A DNA stretch of 64,000 nucleotides from Vreelandella profundi (GCF_019722725.1 NZ_CP077941.1:3162001-3226000); one strand, 5' to 3'; numbered from the stretch's first letter, positions 34,448 to 41,948 are shown. Program-made: numbers and translations. Notes: a model not told the origin generated them from the sequence alone.

Positions 34448-35713
34448 ATGAAATCTCTTACTGAACCAAGAACGGCTACCCACATGCTACGCACTGACAG
34501 TGATCGCCTTTGGCAGGCGCTCATGGAGATGGCCACGCTAGGCGCCACCGTCAAAGGTGGCGTTAATCGTCAAGCACTCACCGACCTGGATCGTCAGGGG
34601 CGCGATCTCTTTATCCAGTGGTGCAGAGCGGAAGGCTGCTCTATTCGTATTGATAATATCGGCAATATCTTTGCACGCCGAGAAGGCAGCGATCCCAGCG
34701 CCAAAACCGTGATGGCGGGTAGCCACCTGGATAGCCAGCCGACCGGCGGCAAGTATGACGGCTGCGTCGGCGTGCTGTCAGGTCTGGAAGTAATTCGCAC
34801 CCTTAACCAGCATAACATCACCACTCAGTCCCCTATCGAAGTCGTCGCCTGGACGAACGAAGAAGGCTGCCGCTTCCCTCCTTGCATGATGGGCTCAGGC
34901 GTATTTACTGGCGAGCTTGAGTTTGATGCCATGATGGCGCGCACCGACGCTGATGGCGTGACGGTTAGCGATGCTCTGGACGCCATTCATTATCGTGGCA
35001 GTGATGAGGTGTCACCAAGCGAGATCAAAGCCTACTTTGAACCGCACATTGAGCAAGGGCCAATTCTCGAAGACACCGACACCACCATTGGCGTGGTTAT
35101 CGGTGGATTAGGGCAGAAGTGGTTCGACTTAACGCTGACCGGGCTTGAAGCCCACGCGGGCCCTACGCCGATGAATCTTCGTCGGGATGCCATGATGGGG
35201 GCCGCAGAAGTCACTCAGGCACTCAACCGAATTGCCTTTGATCACCAACCCCACGGGCGCGGCACGGTGGGTTGTATGACGCTACACCCAGGTTCGCGCA
35301 ACGTGATCCCCGGCCAGGTCAAAATGACCCTTGATATGCGCCACTGGGAGCCGGAAGCACTTATCACGATGAGCCAAGCGGTTGCCGCCGCCGTTGAAGA
35401 TATTTGCCAACGCCATGGATTGGAGTACGAGTTAACCCCTACGGCGGATTTTGCACCAGAGCACTTTAATCAAGAATGTGTGGATGCTGTTCGCCAAGCG
35501 GCCGAAAAGCTCAACCTTTCACACATGGATATCATCAGCGGTGCAGGTCACGATGCGATGTTTGTGGGTCGCGTTGCCCCCGCTGCAATGATCTTTATTC
35601 CCTGCAAAGATGGCATTAGCCACAACGAGGCCGAAAGCGCCACCCTGCAGGATGTTCACGATGGCTGTAATGTGCTGCTACACGCAATGTTAGAGGCGGC
35701 GGGTACTGCCTAA
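34448..35713 (+). CDS. N-carbamoyl-beta-alanine amidohydrolase (beta-ureidopropionase, M20 family)
   Basis: Zn/Mn-dependent Zn-peptidase-fold amidase, 421 aa from the ATG at 34448 (AAAGGA eight bases upstream). Removes the carbamoyl group to give beta-alanine, CO2 and ammonia. Metal ligands appear in AGSHLDSQPTGGKYDG (near 95-110), WTNEEGCRF (near 138-146) and the distal GAGHDAMF (near 366-373) and SHNEAE (near 394-399); the lid/dimerisation domain has GLEAHAGPTPM. Between dihydropyrimidinase (not seen here) and the divergent aminotransferase in the pathway. Related enzymes hydrolyse N-carbamoyl-L-amino acids or allantoate; context favours the beta-alanine form. Confidence 0.88.
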   Translation: MKSLTEPRTATHMLRTDSDRLWQALMEMATLGATVKGGVNRQALTDLDRQGRDLFIQWCRAEGCSIRIDNIGNIFARREGSDPSAKTVMAGSHLDSQPTGGKYDGCVGVLSGLEVIRTLNQHNITTQSPIEVVAWTNEEGCRFPPCMMGSGVFTGELEFDAMMARTDADGVTVSDALDAIHYRGSDEVSPSEIKAYFEPHIEQGPILEDTDTTIGVVIGGLGQKWFDLTLTGLEAHAGPTPMNLRRDAMMGAAEVTQALNRIAFDHQPHGRGTVGCMTLHPGSRNVIPGQVKMTLDMRHWEPEALITMSQAVAAAVEDICQRHGLEYELTPTADFAPEHFNQECVDAVRQAAEKLNLSHMDIISGAGHDAMFVGRVAPAAMIFIPCKDGISHNEAESATLQDVHDGCNVLLHAMLEAAGTA

Positions 35714-35762
35714 GCCTTATTAAGCTACCGCATGAAAAGCGTCGCACGCGGTAGCACGCGCC

Positions 35763-36065
35763 CTACAGCACCACTTCATAGCCCTCAAACTTTGGCGGCC
35801 CAAGGTAAATCCCTTCAGGCGCTTTAGCACCCGCGTGGGCCTTGCGAAATGCGTCTGACTGGGTCCACGCGCGGAAAGCCTCTTCAGACTCCCAAGCGGT
35901 ATGAGAAATGAAAACGGTGTGGTCTTCCTGGCTTTCGCCGCGCAGCATGTTGAACTGCTGGAAGCCTGGCACTTCATCAAGGTGAGAATCACGGTTGCGC
36001 CACACCTCTAGAAAATCTTCTTCACGGCCTGGGGCAATACGAAAACGGTTCATCGCGATATACAT
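35763..36065 (-). CDS. Antibiotic-biosynthesis-monooxygenase (ABM) domain protein
   Basis: 100-aa dimeric alpha-beta-barrel protein from the ATG at 36065, chosen for the CAGGAGAGCC site just upstream (an earlier Met would add 16 unrelated residues). Phrases MNRFRIAPGREEDFLEVWRNRD (in part) and FISHTAWESEEAFRAWTQSDAFRKAH are like HmoA/HmoB-type heme-degrading or quinol monooxygenases. A heme role is possible; no other heme genes are near. Confidence 0.82.
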   Translation of the reverse strand: MYIAMNRFRIAPGREEDFLEVWRNRDSHLDEVPGFQQFNMLRGESQEDHTVFISHTAWESEEAFRAWTQSDAFRKAHAGAKAPEGIYLGPPKFEGYEVVL

Positions 36066-36188
36066 GATGGCTCTCCTGTTGGACGGAACCTGCTCGATTG
36101 GTGACGCAAACAATAGCTTGATGGTAACGTCACAGGCAAATGGCGAATAGGCTTAGCGGCGGATAGCCCTCAACGGTCAGGCTCCAGT

Positions 36189-37766
36189 ATGAGTAAGGCA
36201 AGTCTTCAGGTCGTTTGGTTCAAACGCGATTTACGTCTGCATGATCACGCGCCGCTTTCTAACGCCGCCGCGGCTGGCCCCGTGCTGCCCGTATTTGCTA
36301 TTGAGCCGGAGCAGTGGCAAGCGCCAGACAGCGCGCTGCGCCATTGGCAGTTTGCCGCTGATTCGCTGGTAGATCTTTCAAACGCACTCGAAACACTGAG
36401 CCTGCCGCTGTGTATTTGGCAAGGCGATATGGTCGATTTGCTGAACGCCCTGAAAACCCATTACGGCGAGTTTGTGCTTCATTCACATGAAGAGACCGGC
36501 AACGCCTGGAGTTTTGCCCGCGATCTCCGCGTCAAGGCATGGTGTCAGCAGCACGGCTCACCCTGGCATGAAGCACGCCAGCACGGCGTAGTGCGTGGTT
36601 TAAAATCCCGAGTAGATGACCGCAGTGCATGGGAAAAACAGTGGGAAACGTTAATGACGGCGCCCACCGCCACTGCCCCGCAAAGCGCCCAGGCGGCTGA
36701 GAACTGGCAAGCCTTTCACCATATTGACGTCGAACAGCTTCACGACCTGACGCTGGGGTTTGATACCACGCCCTGCCCAGAGCGACAGCCGGGCGGTCGC
36801 AGTGAAGGGCGCGCCCTGTGGCGCAGCTTTGTGGCACAGCGCGGGCGGCGCTATCGCGGCTCCATTTCTAAACCACTGCTGGCCTGGGAATTTGGCTCAC
36901 GGCTTTCGCCGCACTTGGCCTGGGGTACGCTCTCCATGCGCGAAGTGGTGCAGTCACTGCGACGCCAGCGCAAAAAGCATGCTGAAGATACCCAGTGGTC
37001 GCGCTCGCTGCGCGCCTTTGCCTCTCGGCTTCACTGGCACTGCCACTTTATTCAGAAGCTTGAAAGCGAGCCGAGCATGGAGTCGCAAACCCTACACCCG
37101 GCGCTAAGCGGCCTGCGGGAACGCGACTCAGACCATCCCAATCTCATTGCCTGGAAGCGCGGCCAAACCGGCGTGCCGCTGGTGGATGCCTGCATGCGCA
37201 GCCTAATCGCTACCGGGTGGATCAACTTTCGCATGCGCGCGATGCTAATCTCCCACGCCACCTTTGGCCTCGGGCTGCATTGGGTTGAGCCCGCCCTGCA
37301 CCTGGCGCGGCTGTTTATCGATTTTGAGCCGGGCATTCACTATCCCCAGGTGCAGATGCAGGCAGGCGCTACGGGCATCAACGCGCTGCGGGTATACAAC
37401 CCTATTAAGCAGGCGGAGGATAACGACCCCAGCGGTGAGTTTATCGCTCGCTGGGTGCCTGAATTAACGACGCTGCCGATCGAATGGCGCGCCAAGCCCT
37501 GGGAGTTACCCGAAAGCTTGCGCCAACGGTTCGGCTTTCAGCCCGGCATAAACTACCCCATCCCTCACGACTTTGAAGCCGAAGCAAGGCACTGGAAAAA
37601 GCTGCTGTATGAACTTCGCCGCACCCCAGACGCAAGAGAAGCCAGCCAAGCTATTGTGGATAAACTCGCCAGCCAGCGCCGTCCTTCAAAGCAGCGCGCT
37701 AAAAAAGCAAAACCCGCCAATCGCCAGCAGCTTTCTCTGTTTGACGAGGGCGGGTTGGAGGAATAG
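36189..37766 (+). CDS. Photolyase/cryptochrome-family flavoprotein with C-terminal clamp-binding-like motif
   Basis: Blue-light DNA repair or signalling flavoprotein, 525 aa. Antenna-binding alpha/beta domain about 1-135 (VVWFKRDLRLHDHAPL); FAD-binding helical domain about 230-480 with LAWEFGSRLSPHLAWGTLSMREV, TGVPLVDACMRSLIATGWINFRMR and DFEPGIHYPQVQMQAGATG in successive blocks. A basic, Lys-rich tail (about 490-512) is followed by QLSLF at 514-518, which equals the classical beta-sliding-clamp motif. Its last 46 coding bases are repeated at 42898-42943, where they end differently (…GGPEHDSA), so the present LEE terminus may be secondary. Whether it repairs CPDs or 6-4 products cannot be told. 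Confidence 0.88.
   Translation: MSKASLQVVWFKRDLRLHDHAPLSNAAAAGPVLPVFAIEPEQWQAPDSALRHWQFAADSLVDLSNALETLSLPLCIWQGDMVDLLNALKTHYGEFVLHSHEETGNAWSFARDLRVKAWCQQHGSPWHEARQHGVVRGLKSRVDDRSAWEKQWETLMTAPTATAPQSAQAAENWQAFHHIDVEQLHDLTLGFDTTPCPERQPGGRSEGRALWRSFVAQRGRRYRGSISKPLLAWEFGSRLSPHLAWGTLSMREVVQSLRRQRKKHAEDTQWSRSLRAFASRLHWHCHFIQKLESEPSMESQTLHPALSGLRERDSDHPNLIAWKRGQTGVPLVDACMRSLIATGWINFRMRAMLISHATFGLGLHWVEPALHLARLFIDFEPGIHYPQVQMQAGATGINALRVYNPIKQAEDNDPSGEFIARWVPELTTLPIEWRAKPWELPESLRQRFGFQPGINYPIPHDFEAEARHWKKLLYELRRTPDAREASQAIVDKLASQRRPSKQRAKKAKPANRQQLSLFDEGGLEE
37709..37754 (+). repeat. 46-bp direct repeat, left copy (photolyase 3' end)
   Basis: Identical at 45 of 46 positions to 42898-42943 (T at 37736 versus G at 42925), 5189 bases apart. 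It lies inside the last codons of the photolyase gene and frames the cassette array. Confidence 0.9.
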
Positions 37767-37847
37767 GTAGCCGTTACGCTTAGCTATAACTCTATTTGTC
37801 GATCAGCACACCGGCCTAATATCTCTAAACCCACGTTCAACTCTTCA

Positions 37848-37924
37848 AACTAACGCAAAGCTTTGCGGCAATTTTGGAGCCGTGAAGCGGTGGAAAATCA
37901 GTTGCCGTGCGGCCGATTGTTAAA
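37848..37924 (-). repeat. attC-like site 6 (leftmost)
   Basis: Read on the minus strand it begins TTTAACAATCGG and ends GCTTTGCGTTAGTT, the order typical of integron attC sites (TAACAA… to …GCGTTA), with imperfect inner complementarity (CGGCCGCACGGCAA… against …TTGCCGCAAAG). It closes the YefM/YoeB cassette, whose genes point the other way. Confidence 0.7.
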
Positions 37925-37944
37925 TCATTATGCGTACGCTACTC

Positions 37945-37968
37945 TGTACATGAACAACATTCTGTACA
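37945..37968 (+). promoter_or_regulatory. YefM-type operator
   Basis: Two TGTACA hexamers (37945-37950 and 37963-37968) just upstream of the antitoxin gene; TGTACA is the core recognised by YefM in the characterised yefM-yoeB operator. Confidence 0.6.
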
Positions 37969-37978
37969 GGAGAAACCT

Positions 37979-38230
37979 ATGGATGCCATTAGCTACACAG
38001 CCGCTAGAACCAACCTAGCAAAAACTATGGAGCAAGTCTGTGAAGACCATTCTCCTATGATCATCACACGGAGCAAGTCACAATCTGTGGTAATGATATC
38101 TCTTGATGACTATGAGGCACTGCAAGAGACTGCACACCTTCTTCGCACACCAAAAAACGCCCGTCGTTTGTTGGAGTCCATTGACGAGCTAGAGCAAGGC
38201 AGTGGTCAAGAAAAGGAACTTCTTGAATGA
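37979..38230 (+). CDS. yefM: YefM/Phd-family antitoxin
   Basis: 83-aa antitoxin from the ATG at 37979 (ribosome site CAGGAGAAAC). N-terminal DNA-binding Phd/YefM fold: MDAISYTAARTNLAKTMEQV, then HSPMIITRSKSQSVVMISLDDYEALQET in two blocks; the acidic C-terminus (from about 55) wraps the toxin. Overlaps the toxin start by 4 bases. It represses its own promoter, likely at the TGTACA repeats. Cassette-borne TA genes with own promoters stabilise integron arrays. Confidence 0.92.
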   Translation: MDAISYTAARTNLAKTMEQVCEDHSPMIITRSKSQSVVMISLDDYEALQETAHLLRTPKNARRLLESIDELEQGSGQEKELLE

Positions 38231-38481
38231 AACTCATCTTCTCCGAGAACGCCTGGGAGGACTATCTGTACTGGCAGAAAACTGACAAAAAGATTCTGAA
38301 CCGAATCAACAAGCTGATAAAGGAGACCAAACGAGAACCGTTCGAGGGTGTTGGCAAACCGGAAGCCCTCAAACACAGCCTTTCTGGTTACTGGTCCCGC
38401 CGAATTAACGAAGAACACCGCATCGTTTATAAGGTCACGGATGACGCATTGCTCATTGCACAGCTTCGGCACCACTACTGA
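38227..38481 (+). CDS. yoeB: YoeB-family mRNA interferase toxin
   Basis: 84-aa RelE-superfamily ribosome-dependent endoribonuclease. It begins MKLIFSENAWEDYLYWQ and ends LRHHY, the YoeB signature with C-terminal catalytic His-Tyr; the Glu and Arg of the active site lie in KPEALKHSLSGYWSRRINEEHRIVY (in two blocks). Full length and apparently intact. The last codon overlaps the next attC-like site by one base. Confidence 0.94.
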   Translation: MKLIFSENAWEDYLYWQKTDKKILNRINKLIKETKREPFEGVGKPEALKHSLSGYWSRRINEEHRIVYKVTDDALLIAQLRHHY

Positions 38482-38541
38482 TTTAACGCTTTTCTCACGA
38501 GCGGACGCGAAGCGGCTGTCTCGTGCAGAAACTTGTTAACC
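38481..38541 (-). repeat. attC-like site 5
   Basis: Minus strand: starts GGTTAACAAGTTTC and ends AAAGCGTTAAAT; the end GTTAAAT matches the GTTRRRY core exactly. Central arms CACGAGACAGCCGC and GCGTCCGCTCGTG pair imperfectly. It directly follows the stop of the HTH antitoxin gene, whose TAA lies within it. Confidence 0.7.
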
Positions 38542-38841
38542 CCTAAGCGCGAGGTCTTCACGAATGACCTCAGGATGACGGAAGGCAATTTCTATAAGTG
38601 CTTGAGCTGGTCCCGATGGCTTACGACGCCCTTGCTCCCACTCCTGCAATGTGCGAGCAGAAATGTGTAGCACCTCAGCAAACTGAAGCTGTGTCAGACC
38701 AGTCTTGCTCCGAGCCTCTACCACCTCATTGGGCGCTGCCAGACTAACCCGTGCAGACTTGCTCGCTTTCATCTCTTTGACTGATTGGAGCAACTTGTTG
38801 CCAAGCTCTTCTGCAGTCAGGGCCTCATTACTCATTTTCAA
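38536..38841 (-). CDS. HigA-like helix-turn-helix antitoxin
   Basis: 101-aa XRE-type antitoxin. HTH about 48-75 (GLTQLQFAEVLHISARTLQEWEQGRRKPSG in blocks), N-terminal ~40 residues (ELGNKLLQSVKEMKASKSAR) probably contact the toxin. Encoded after the toxin and overlapping it by 14 bases, the higBA order. Its stop codon falls in the attC-like site, so the gene fills the cassette. Confidence 0.88.
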   Translation of the reverse strand: MKMSNEALTAEELGNKLLQSVKEMKASKSARVSLAAPNEVVEARSKTGLTQLQFAEVLHISARTLQEWEQGRRKPSGPAQALIEIAFRHPEVIREDLALRG

Positions 38842-39142
38842 GCACCTCTCGAATCGACCTCAGGATATGCGCGGGGATGTTTTCGCGAACAGCCTTCTTG
38901 TAGATAACTAAAAGCCAAATTTCGCCATTTGCCAGTCTAGTAAAGTAGACAACTCGTACGCCACCGCGTTTCCCGGAACCAGCAACTGACCAACGAACTT
39001 TTCTACAACCGCCGCTGCCAGGAATCGGATCGCCAACCTCTGGGTTAGCTGCAAGCCAAGAAAAGAAACTGTTACGCTCATCCTCCGACCAGATTTTGTC
39101 GACGTCTGCTTTGAACGTGGGTGTTTCGATGACCGTGTACAT
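38828..39142 (-). CDS. HigB/RelE-family toxin
   Basis: 104-aa toxin from the ATG at 39142, with GGGAG-like bases before it (a Met three codons upstream is possible). RelE-fold phrases: FKADVDKIWSEDERNSFFSWLA, DPIPGSGGCRKVRWSVAGSGKRGGVRVVYF in blocks, then IWLLVIYKKAVRENIPAHIL. The family cuts translated mRNA. Together with the HTH antitoxin this is one cassette between attC-like sites 4 and 5. Confidence 0.88.
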   Translation of the reverse strand: MYTVIETPTFKADVDKIWSEDERNSFFSWLAANPEVGDPIPGSGGCRKVRWSVAGSGKRGGVRVVYFTRLANGEIWLLVIYKKAVRENIPAHILRSIREVLENE

Positions 39143-39152
39143 AGGGAGCATG

Positions 39153-39169
39153 ATACGTCATTGACGTAT
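39153..39169. promoter_or_regulatory. Palindromic operator before the HigBA-like pair
   Basis: ATACGTCATTGACGTAT: 8-bp arms around a single base, 11 bases upstream of the toxin start. Probable autoregulatory site for the HTH antitoxin. Confidence 0.6.
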
Positions 39170-39193
39170 TCATGAAAAGAGGTTTTTAAAAAG

Positions 39194-39293
39194 GGTTAAC
39201 GCCGGCCACAGCGGTGAGTTGAACTGGCGCTTTTTCGCGGCTCTTTGCAAAAAAAGTGACAGCTTGACGAGTCTATTGCTGGCCCTTGTTACA
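39194..39293 (-). repeat. attC-like site 4
   Basis: Minus strand: starts TGTAACAAGGGCCAGC and ends GGCCGGCGTTAACC, about 100 bases, outer arms GGGCCAGC / GCTGTGGCC partly complementary. Its TAA is the stop codon of the VOC cassette gene. Typical attC ends with a longer variable centre. Confidence 0.7.
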
Positions 39294-39675
39294 CGACTGC
39301 ATAATTAGAGACCTCAATTAAATTTGCGTCAGGATCTCTGAAGTATGCCGAATGAATTGTACCTAAAGCGCCTGTTCTAGAAACTGGGCCTTCGATTACT
39401 TTAACACCTTTACTCTCAATATCTTTTATTGCTTCGGTGATAGGCGTATCTATGATAAAGCATAAACTTTCTGAACTCGCCTTAACATTTAATGCCTTGG
39501 ATTCAAATTCATTTCCTAATTGATGGAGATTAATTTTTTGCTGACCAAAACTTAAGGCCTTGCGGCCTTCACCGAATTCAATTTCCTTCATACCCATAAC
39601 AGATGTATAAAACTGAACTGTCACATCAATATTTTTTACAGTAAGAACTAGATGATCAATTCTGTTTACTTCCAC
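39289..39675 (-). CDS. Cassette-borne VOC-family protein
   Basis: 128-aa glyoxalase/extradiol-dioxygenase-fold protein. Metal-site candidates: His in MEVNRIDHLVLTV (residue 8), His in QKINLHQLG (~51) and the Glu of DPDANLIEVSNY near 119. Two beta-alpha-beta-beta-beta halves. Similar cassette proteins are annotated as glyoxalase/bleomycin-resistance proteins; substrate unknown. AT-rich compared with the chromosomal VOC gene at 17.4 kb. Ends in attC-like site 4. Confidence 0.85.
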   Translation of the reverse strand: MEVNRIDHLVLTVKNIDVTVQFYTSVMGMKEIEFGEGRKALSFGQQKINLHQLGNEFESKALNVKASSESLCFIIDTPITEAIKDIESKGVKVIEGPVSRTGALGTIHSAYFRDPDANLIEVSNYAVV

Positions 39676-39696
39676 AATGCATAATCCCTTTCACCG

Positions 39697-39776
39697 TGTA
39701 AAGCCGCAATGTGCGGATTTTTAAAGTGGAGGCGGAGCCGGGGCTTTAAATATACCGAACCATTGCCTTGTTATAA
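39697..39776 (-). repeat. attC-like site 3
   Basis: Minus strand: starts TTATAACAAGGCAATGG and ends CACATTGCGGCTTTACA. GCAATG pairs with CATTGC, and GGAGGCGGAGCC-type sequence forms the tip. The last core is degenerate (CTTTACA in place of GTTRRRY), so this site is less certain than the others. Confidence 0.55.
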
Positions 39777-39778
39777 GC

Positions 39779-40354
39779 TTAATCTTTCCATTCCCTGCTT
39801 AGATCAACAGCGCTCCATCTCGAAGATGCATTTCTAAGCTTGCTGTAATTAATTGCATCATCACCTAAAACCATTTGCGTTTTATAACGGTTTTCCTCGC
39901 TTGGGCCTTTTCCACTATCCTTAGACCAGTATATCCAGGTATCAAAGTATGGGCGATCTCGATCTTCTGTGACATCTGGTCGCAAACGTATTATTTCGTT
40001 CGGCGGAGGGTTTCTTTCTACTATCGCTTTAACTGGAATCACTGCATTGAGTTTTTCAAGAAACTCCTTTGGTATCAATTTATTACCAGAGCCCCTGCCA
40101 GCATTCAACAACTTTGCAAGTTCACCATAAAATTCATCAAAAAAAGGTGCTATCCAATATCCAGTTTTTACTTGCAACAAGAAGAATTTAGGGTTTAATC
40201 CTCTGGATGTTAATGAAAGCGTAAAATTAGGCTTGTCTCTCGTTGAGAATAAGCAATCAAAGCTAATTGCGCCTAAAGTCACCTGAAACTGCTGCATGTC
40301 GCTGCGAATAGCGATCATGCTTTTGTGCAGTTCCTGTAGTGAAGTCATCTTCAT
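39779..40354 (-). CDS. Cassette-borne DUF6037-like hypothetical protein
   Basis: 191-aa soluble protein of unknown function. N-terminal LQELHKSM and DCLFSTRDKPNFTLSLTSRG, followed by FFLLQVKTGYWIAPFF and a short PPPNEIIRLRPDVTE-containing C-terminal part rich in charged and aromatic residues. The layout resembles DUF6037 proteins, a family often found in mobile or defence neighbourhoods; that assignment is from memory and unverified. Good ribosome site (AAGGAGCTC). It makes up one cassette between attC-like sites 3 and 2. Confidence 0.7.
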   Translation of the reverse strand: MKMTSLQELHKSMIAIRSDMQQFQVTLGAISFDCLFSTRDKPNFTLSLTSRGLNPKFFLLQVKTGYWIAPFFDEFYGELAKLLNAGRGSGNKLIPKEFLEKLNAVIPVKAIVERNPPPNEIIRLRPDVTEDRDRPYFDTWIYWSKDSGKGPSEENRYKTQMVLGDDAINYSKLRNASSRWSAVDLSREWKD

Positions 40355-40397
40355 ACGAGCTCCTTATACACAATACTATACTCAACGACTGGGTGGC

Positions 40398-40468
40398 TTA
40401 TAACGCCTCACTCACCGGAATTTTAGGAGCGCAGCGAGTAAAATTTCCGAGTGCAGTGACTTGTTAGC
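40398..40468 (-). repeat. attC-like site 2
   Basis: Minus strand: starts GCTAACAAGTCACTGCACTCGG and ends GTGAGTGAGGCGTTATAA. The arms CACTCGGAAATTTTA and TAAAATTCCGGTGAGTG are complementary with single-base bulges, the hallmark of attC folding. Follows the cyclase gene stop by about 15 bases. Confidence 0.8.
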
Positions 40469-40482
40469 ATTACATTTAAAAC

Positions 40483-41277
40483 TTAATCAGCATCTAAAAT
40501 TTCTGTCAAGTAAGCTGCGCCATGCTTTTTACACCAAAAGCTCTTTAAAACCATTGCCTTGTCAAAAGAGAACTTATCATCATTGCTAATATCCACTTCT
40601 TCCCATAAATACACAGGATCGCCACATTCGCATGAGTACAATGCTTTCGTTGATTTTAATTTTGAGTGGTATTTATCGGAAACATGGATTTCATTGCTAT
40701 CGGACAGGCTGGCCAGCTTAGAAGCCATATTAACTGTTTTACCCGCCCACACTTCATTATGCATATCCCCTCTCGAAACACTTTTACGAAGACCTATTTT
40801 ACTTACCAATAATGTAGCTTGATGGATACCAATATGAACACCTGTATCAACATTAGTTTTGTTAGCTACTTTTGCCATAAATTCTTCTTTTATAAAAGTC
40901 TTGAAAGTAACAGCGGACGCAAATGCTGCGTGTACTTTATTCGAGTTAAACAAAGCAAAAACACCATCACCTTTAATATCTATATAAGAAGCCCCGAACT
41001 CTTTAAATAACCTAACAGCTGTACCCGTGAAAAGAGTATATGCTCTGCCAGTAGTTCCGGCATGATGCGAAGCGCTCAGTTTTGTTGAGTTCTTCATATC
41101 TACAAAAACACATATAACATCCTTTATTTTTAACCATTTTGCAGAGCCCTCGCCGGGAATATCCACTACATTAGGTATTTCATTAACTTCTTCAGTGAAG
41201 ACGCGTACATTAAACTTATCTACTTGTTTTCTTATTATTTCTTTTATGTTATCGGGCAATTGATCTTTGCTTATCAT
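40483..41277 (-). CDS. pycC: Pycsar nucleotide cyclase PycC
   Basis: 264-aa class III (adenylate/guanylate-cyclase-type) cyclase, predicted to make a cyclic pyrimidine nucleotide (cUMP or cCMP) on phage attack. The catalytic domain is about 45-230: first metal Asp in VICVFVDMKNSTKLS (about 51-65), second in YIDIKGDGVFALF (near 100), and the nucleotide-binding VWAGKTVNMASKLASLSD (near 175). A C-terminal Cys/His group (CECGDPVY and FWCKKHG) may bind zinc. The start lies 3 bases after the stop of the membrane effector gene, forming a two-gene operon. The assignment rests on the pairing with a PycTM-like protein; base specificity cannot be read by eye. Confidence 0.85.
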   Translation of the reverse strand: MISKDQLPDNIKEIIRKQVDKFNVRVFTEEVNEIPNVVDIPGEGSAKWLKIKDVICVFVDMKNSTKLSASHHAGTTGRAYTLFTGTAVRLFKEFGASYIDIKGDGVFALFNSNKVHAAFASAVTFKTFIKEEFMAKVANKTNVDTGVHIGIHQATLLVSKIGLRKSVSRGDMHNEVWAGKTVNMASKLASLSDSNEIHVSDKYHSKLKSTKALYSCECGDPVYLWEEVDISNDDKFSFDKAMVLKSFWCKKHGAAYLTEILDAD

Positions 41278-41280
41278 TCT

Positions 41281-41847
41281 TTACTCCATGAAGTTTATTA
41301 TTCCAAAAGATAACAAAAATAAGACAACTGCCGATATCGTAAAGATAGCTGATAACTTAAACCGCTTATATTTATCAAATGCTATTTCTGAGTTTGTAAC
41401 TATCTGTTTACTTAAATCAACCTCAAACTCGGTAAACGTAGTTTTTTCTTCTTCGTAACCCAGTTTCTTTGCGAGTAATTTAAGATAATCCCTGGCATCA
41501 TATTTTGCTGAGTGAGCGAAATATAGACAGTTGTCAGACGGACTGGGTTTTTCAGGTTTAAACCAACGCTGTTGCAAAATTGGTAGAAATGAAATAATGC
41601 AAATTAGGGTAGAGACAGCAACAAGAGAATAACCTGTCATATTAAGCCAGTACGATATCTTTGGAACGAAATCTACGGCGCTCAATACTCGTGTGACTCC
41701 CCAAATCATACCACCATTCAGTAAAAGCAATGATGCGTTTTTTTGCTCAGCAAATTTCAGCCATTCATTAACGTTTTTAAAAACTCCATCCAACTTTAAA
41801 TGATAGTCTTCATTCATCTGTTCTACCTCAGTGCTTTTAGACTTCAT
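41281..41847 (-). CDS. pycTM: Pycsar transmembrane effector (PycTM-like)
   Basis: 188-aa membrane protein, predicted to damage the inner membrane when it binds the cyclic pyrimidine made by the adjacent cyclase. Amphipathic N-terminal segment (VNEWLKFAEQKNASLLLLNG, about 26-45), two close hydrophobic helices about 38-58 and 67-91, a soluble middle with FAHSAKYDARDYLKLLAKKLG, then a conserved QIVTNSEIAFDKYKRFKLS and a last helix about 164-186. This matches the Pycsar effector family layout. The ATG has a GGAG at correct spacing. The start is only 16 bases from the end of attC-like site 1, so its promoter must lie in or beyond that site. Confidence 0.8.
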   Translation of the reverse strand: MKSKSTEVEQMNEDYHLKLDGVFKNVNEWLKFAEQKNASLLLLNGGMIWGVTRVLSAVDFVPKISYWLNMTGYSLVAVSTLICIISFLPILQQRWFKPEKPSPSDNCLYFAHSAKYDARDYLKLLAKKLGYEEEKTTFTEFEVDLSKQIVTNSEIAFDKYKRFKLSAIFTISAVVLFLLSFGIINFME

Positions 41848-41863
41848 GCTGACTCCGCAGTAA

Positions 41864-41948
41864 TGCTAACGCCAAAATTAAGCGGCGACCCGACAGGGGC
41901 GTCCGGTGGACGGCCGCAGGCCGGGAACGAACTTGAATGATTGGTTAT
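41864..41948 (-). repeat. attC-like site 1 (rightmost)
   Basis: Minus strand: starts CATAACCAATCATTCAAG and ends CGCTTAATTTTGGCGTTAGCA. Outer arms pair (CAATCATTCAAG with CTTAATTTTG, with bulges); the centre is GC-rich (GGCCTGCGGCC). Closes the LysE cassette. Confidence 0.75.
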
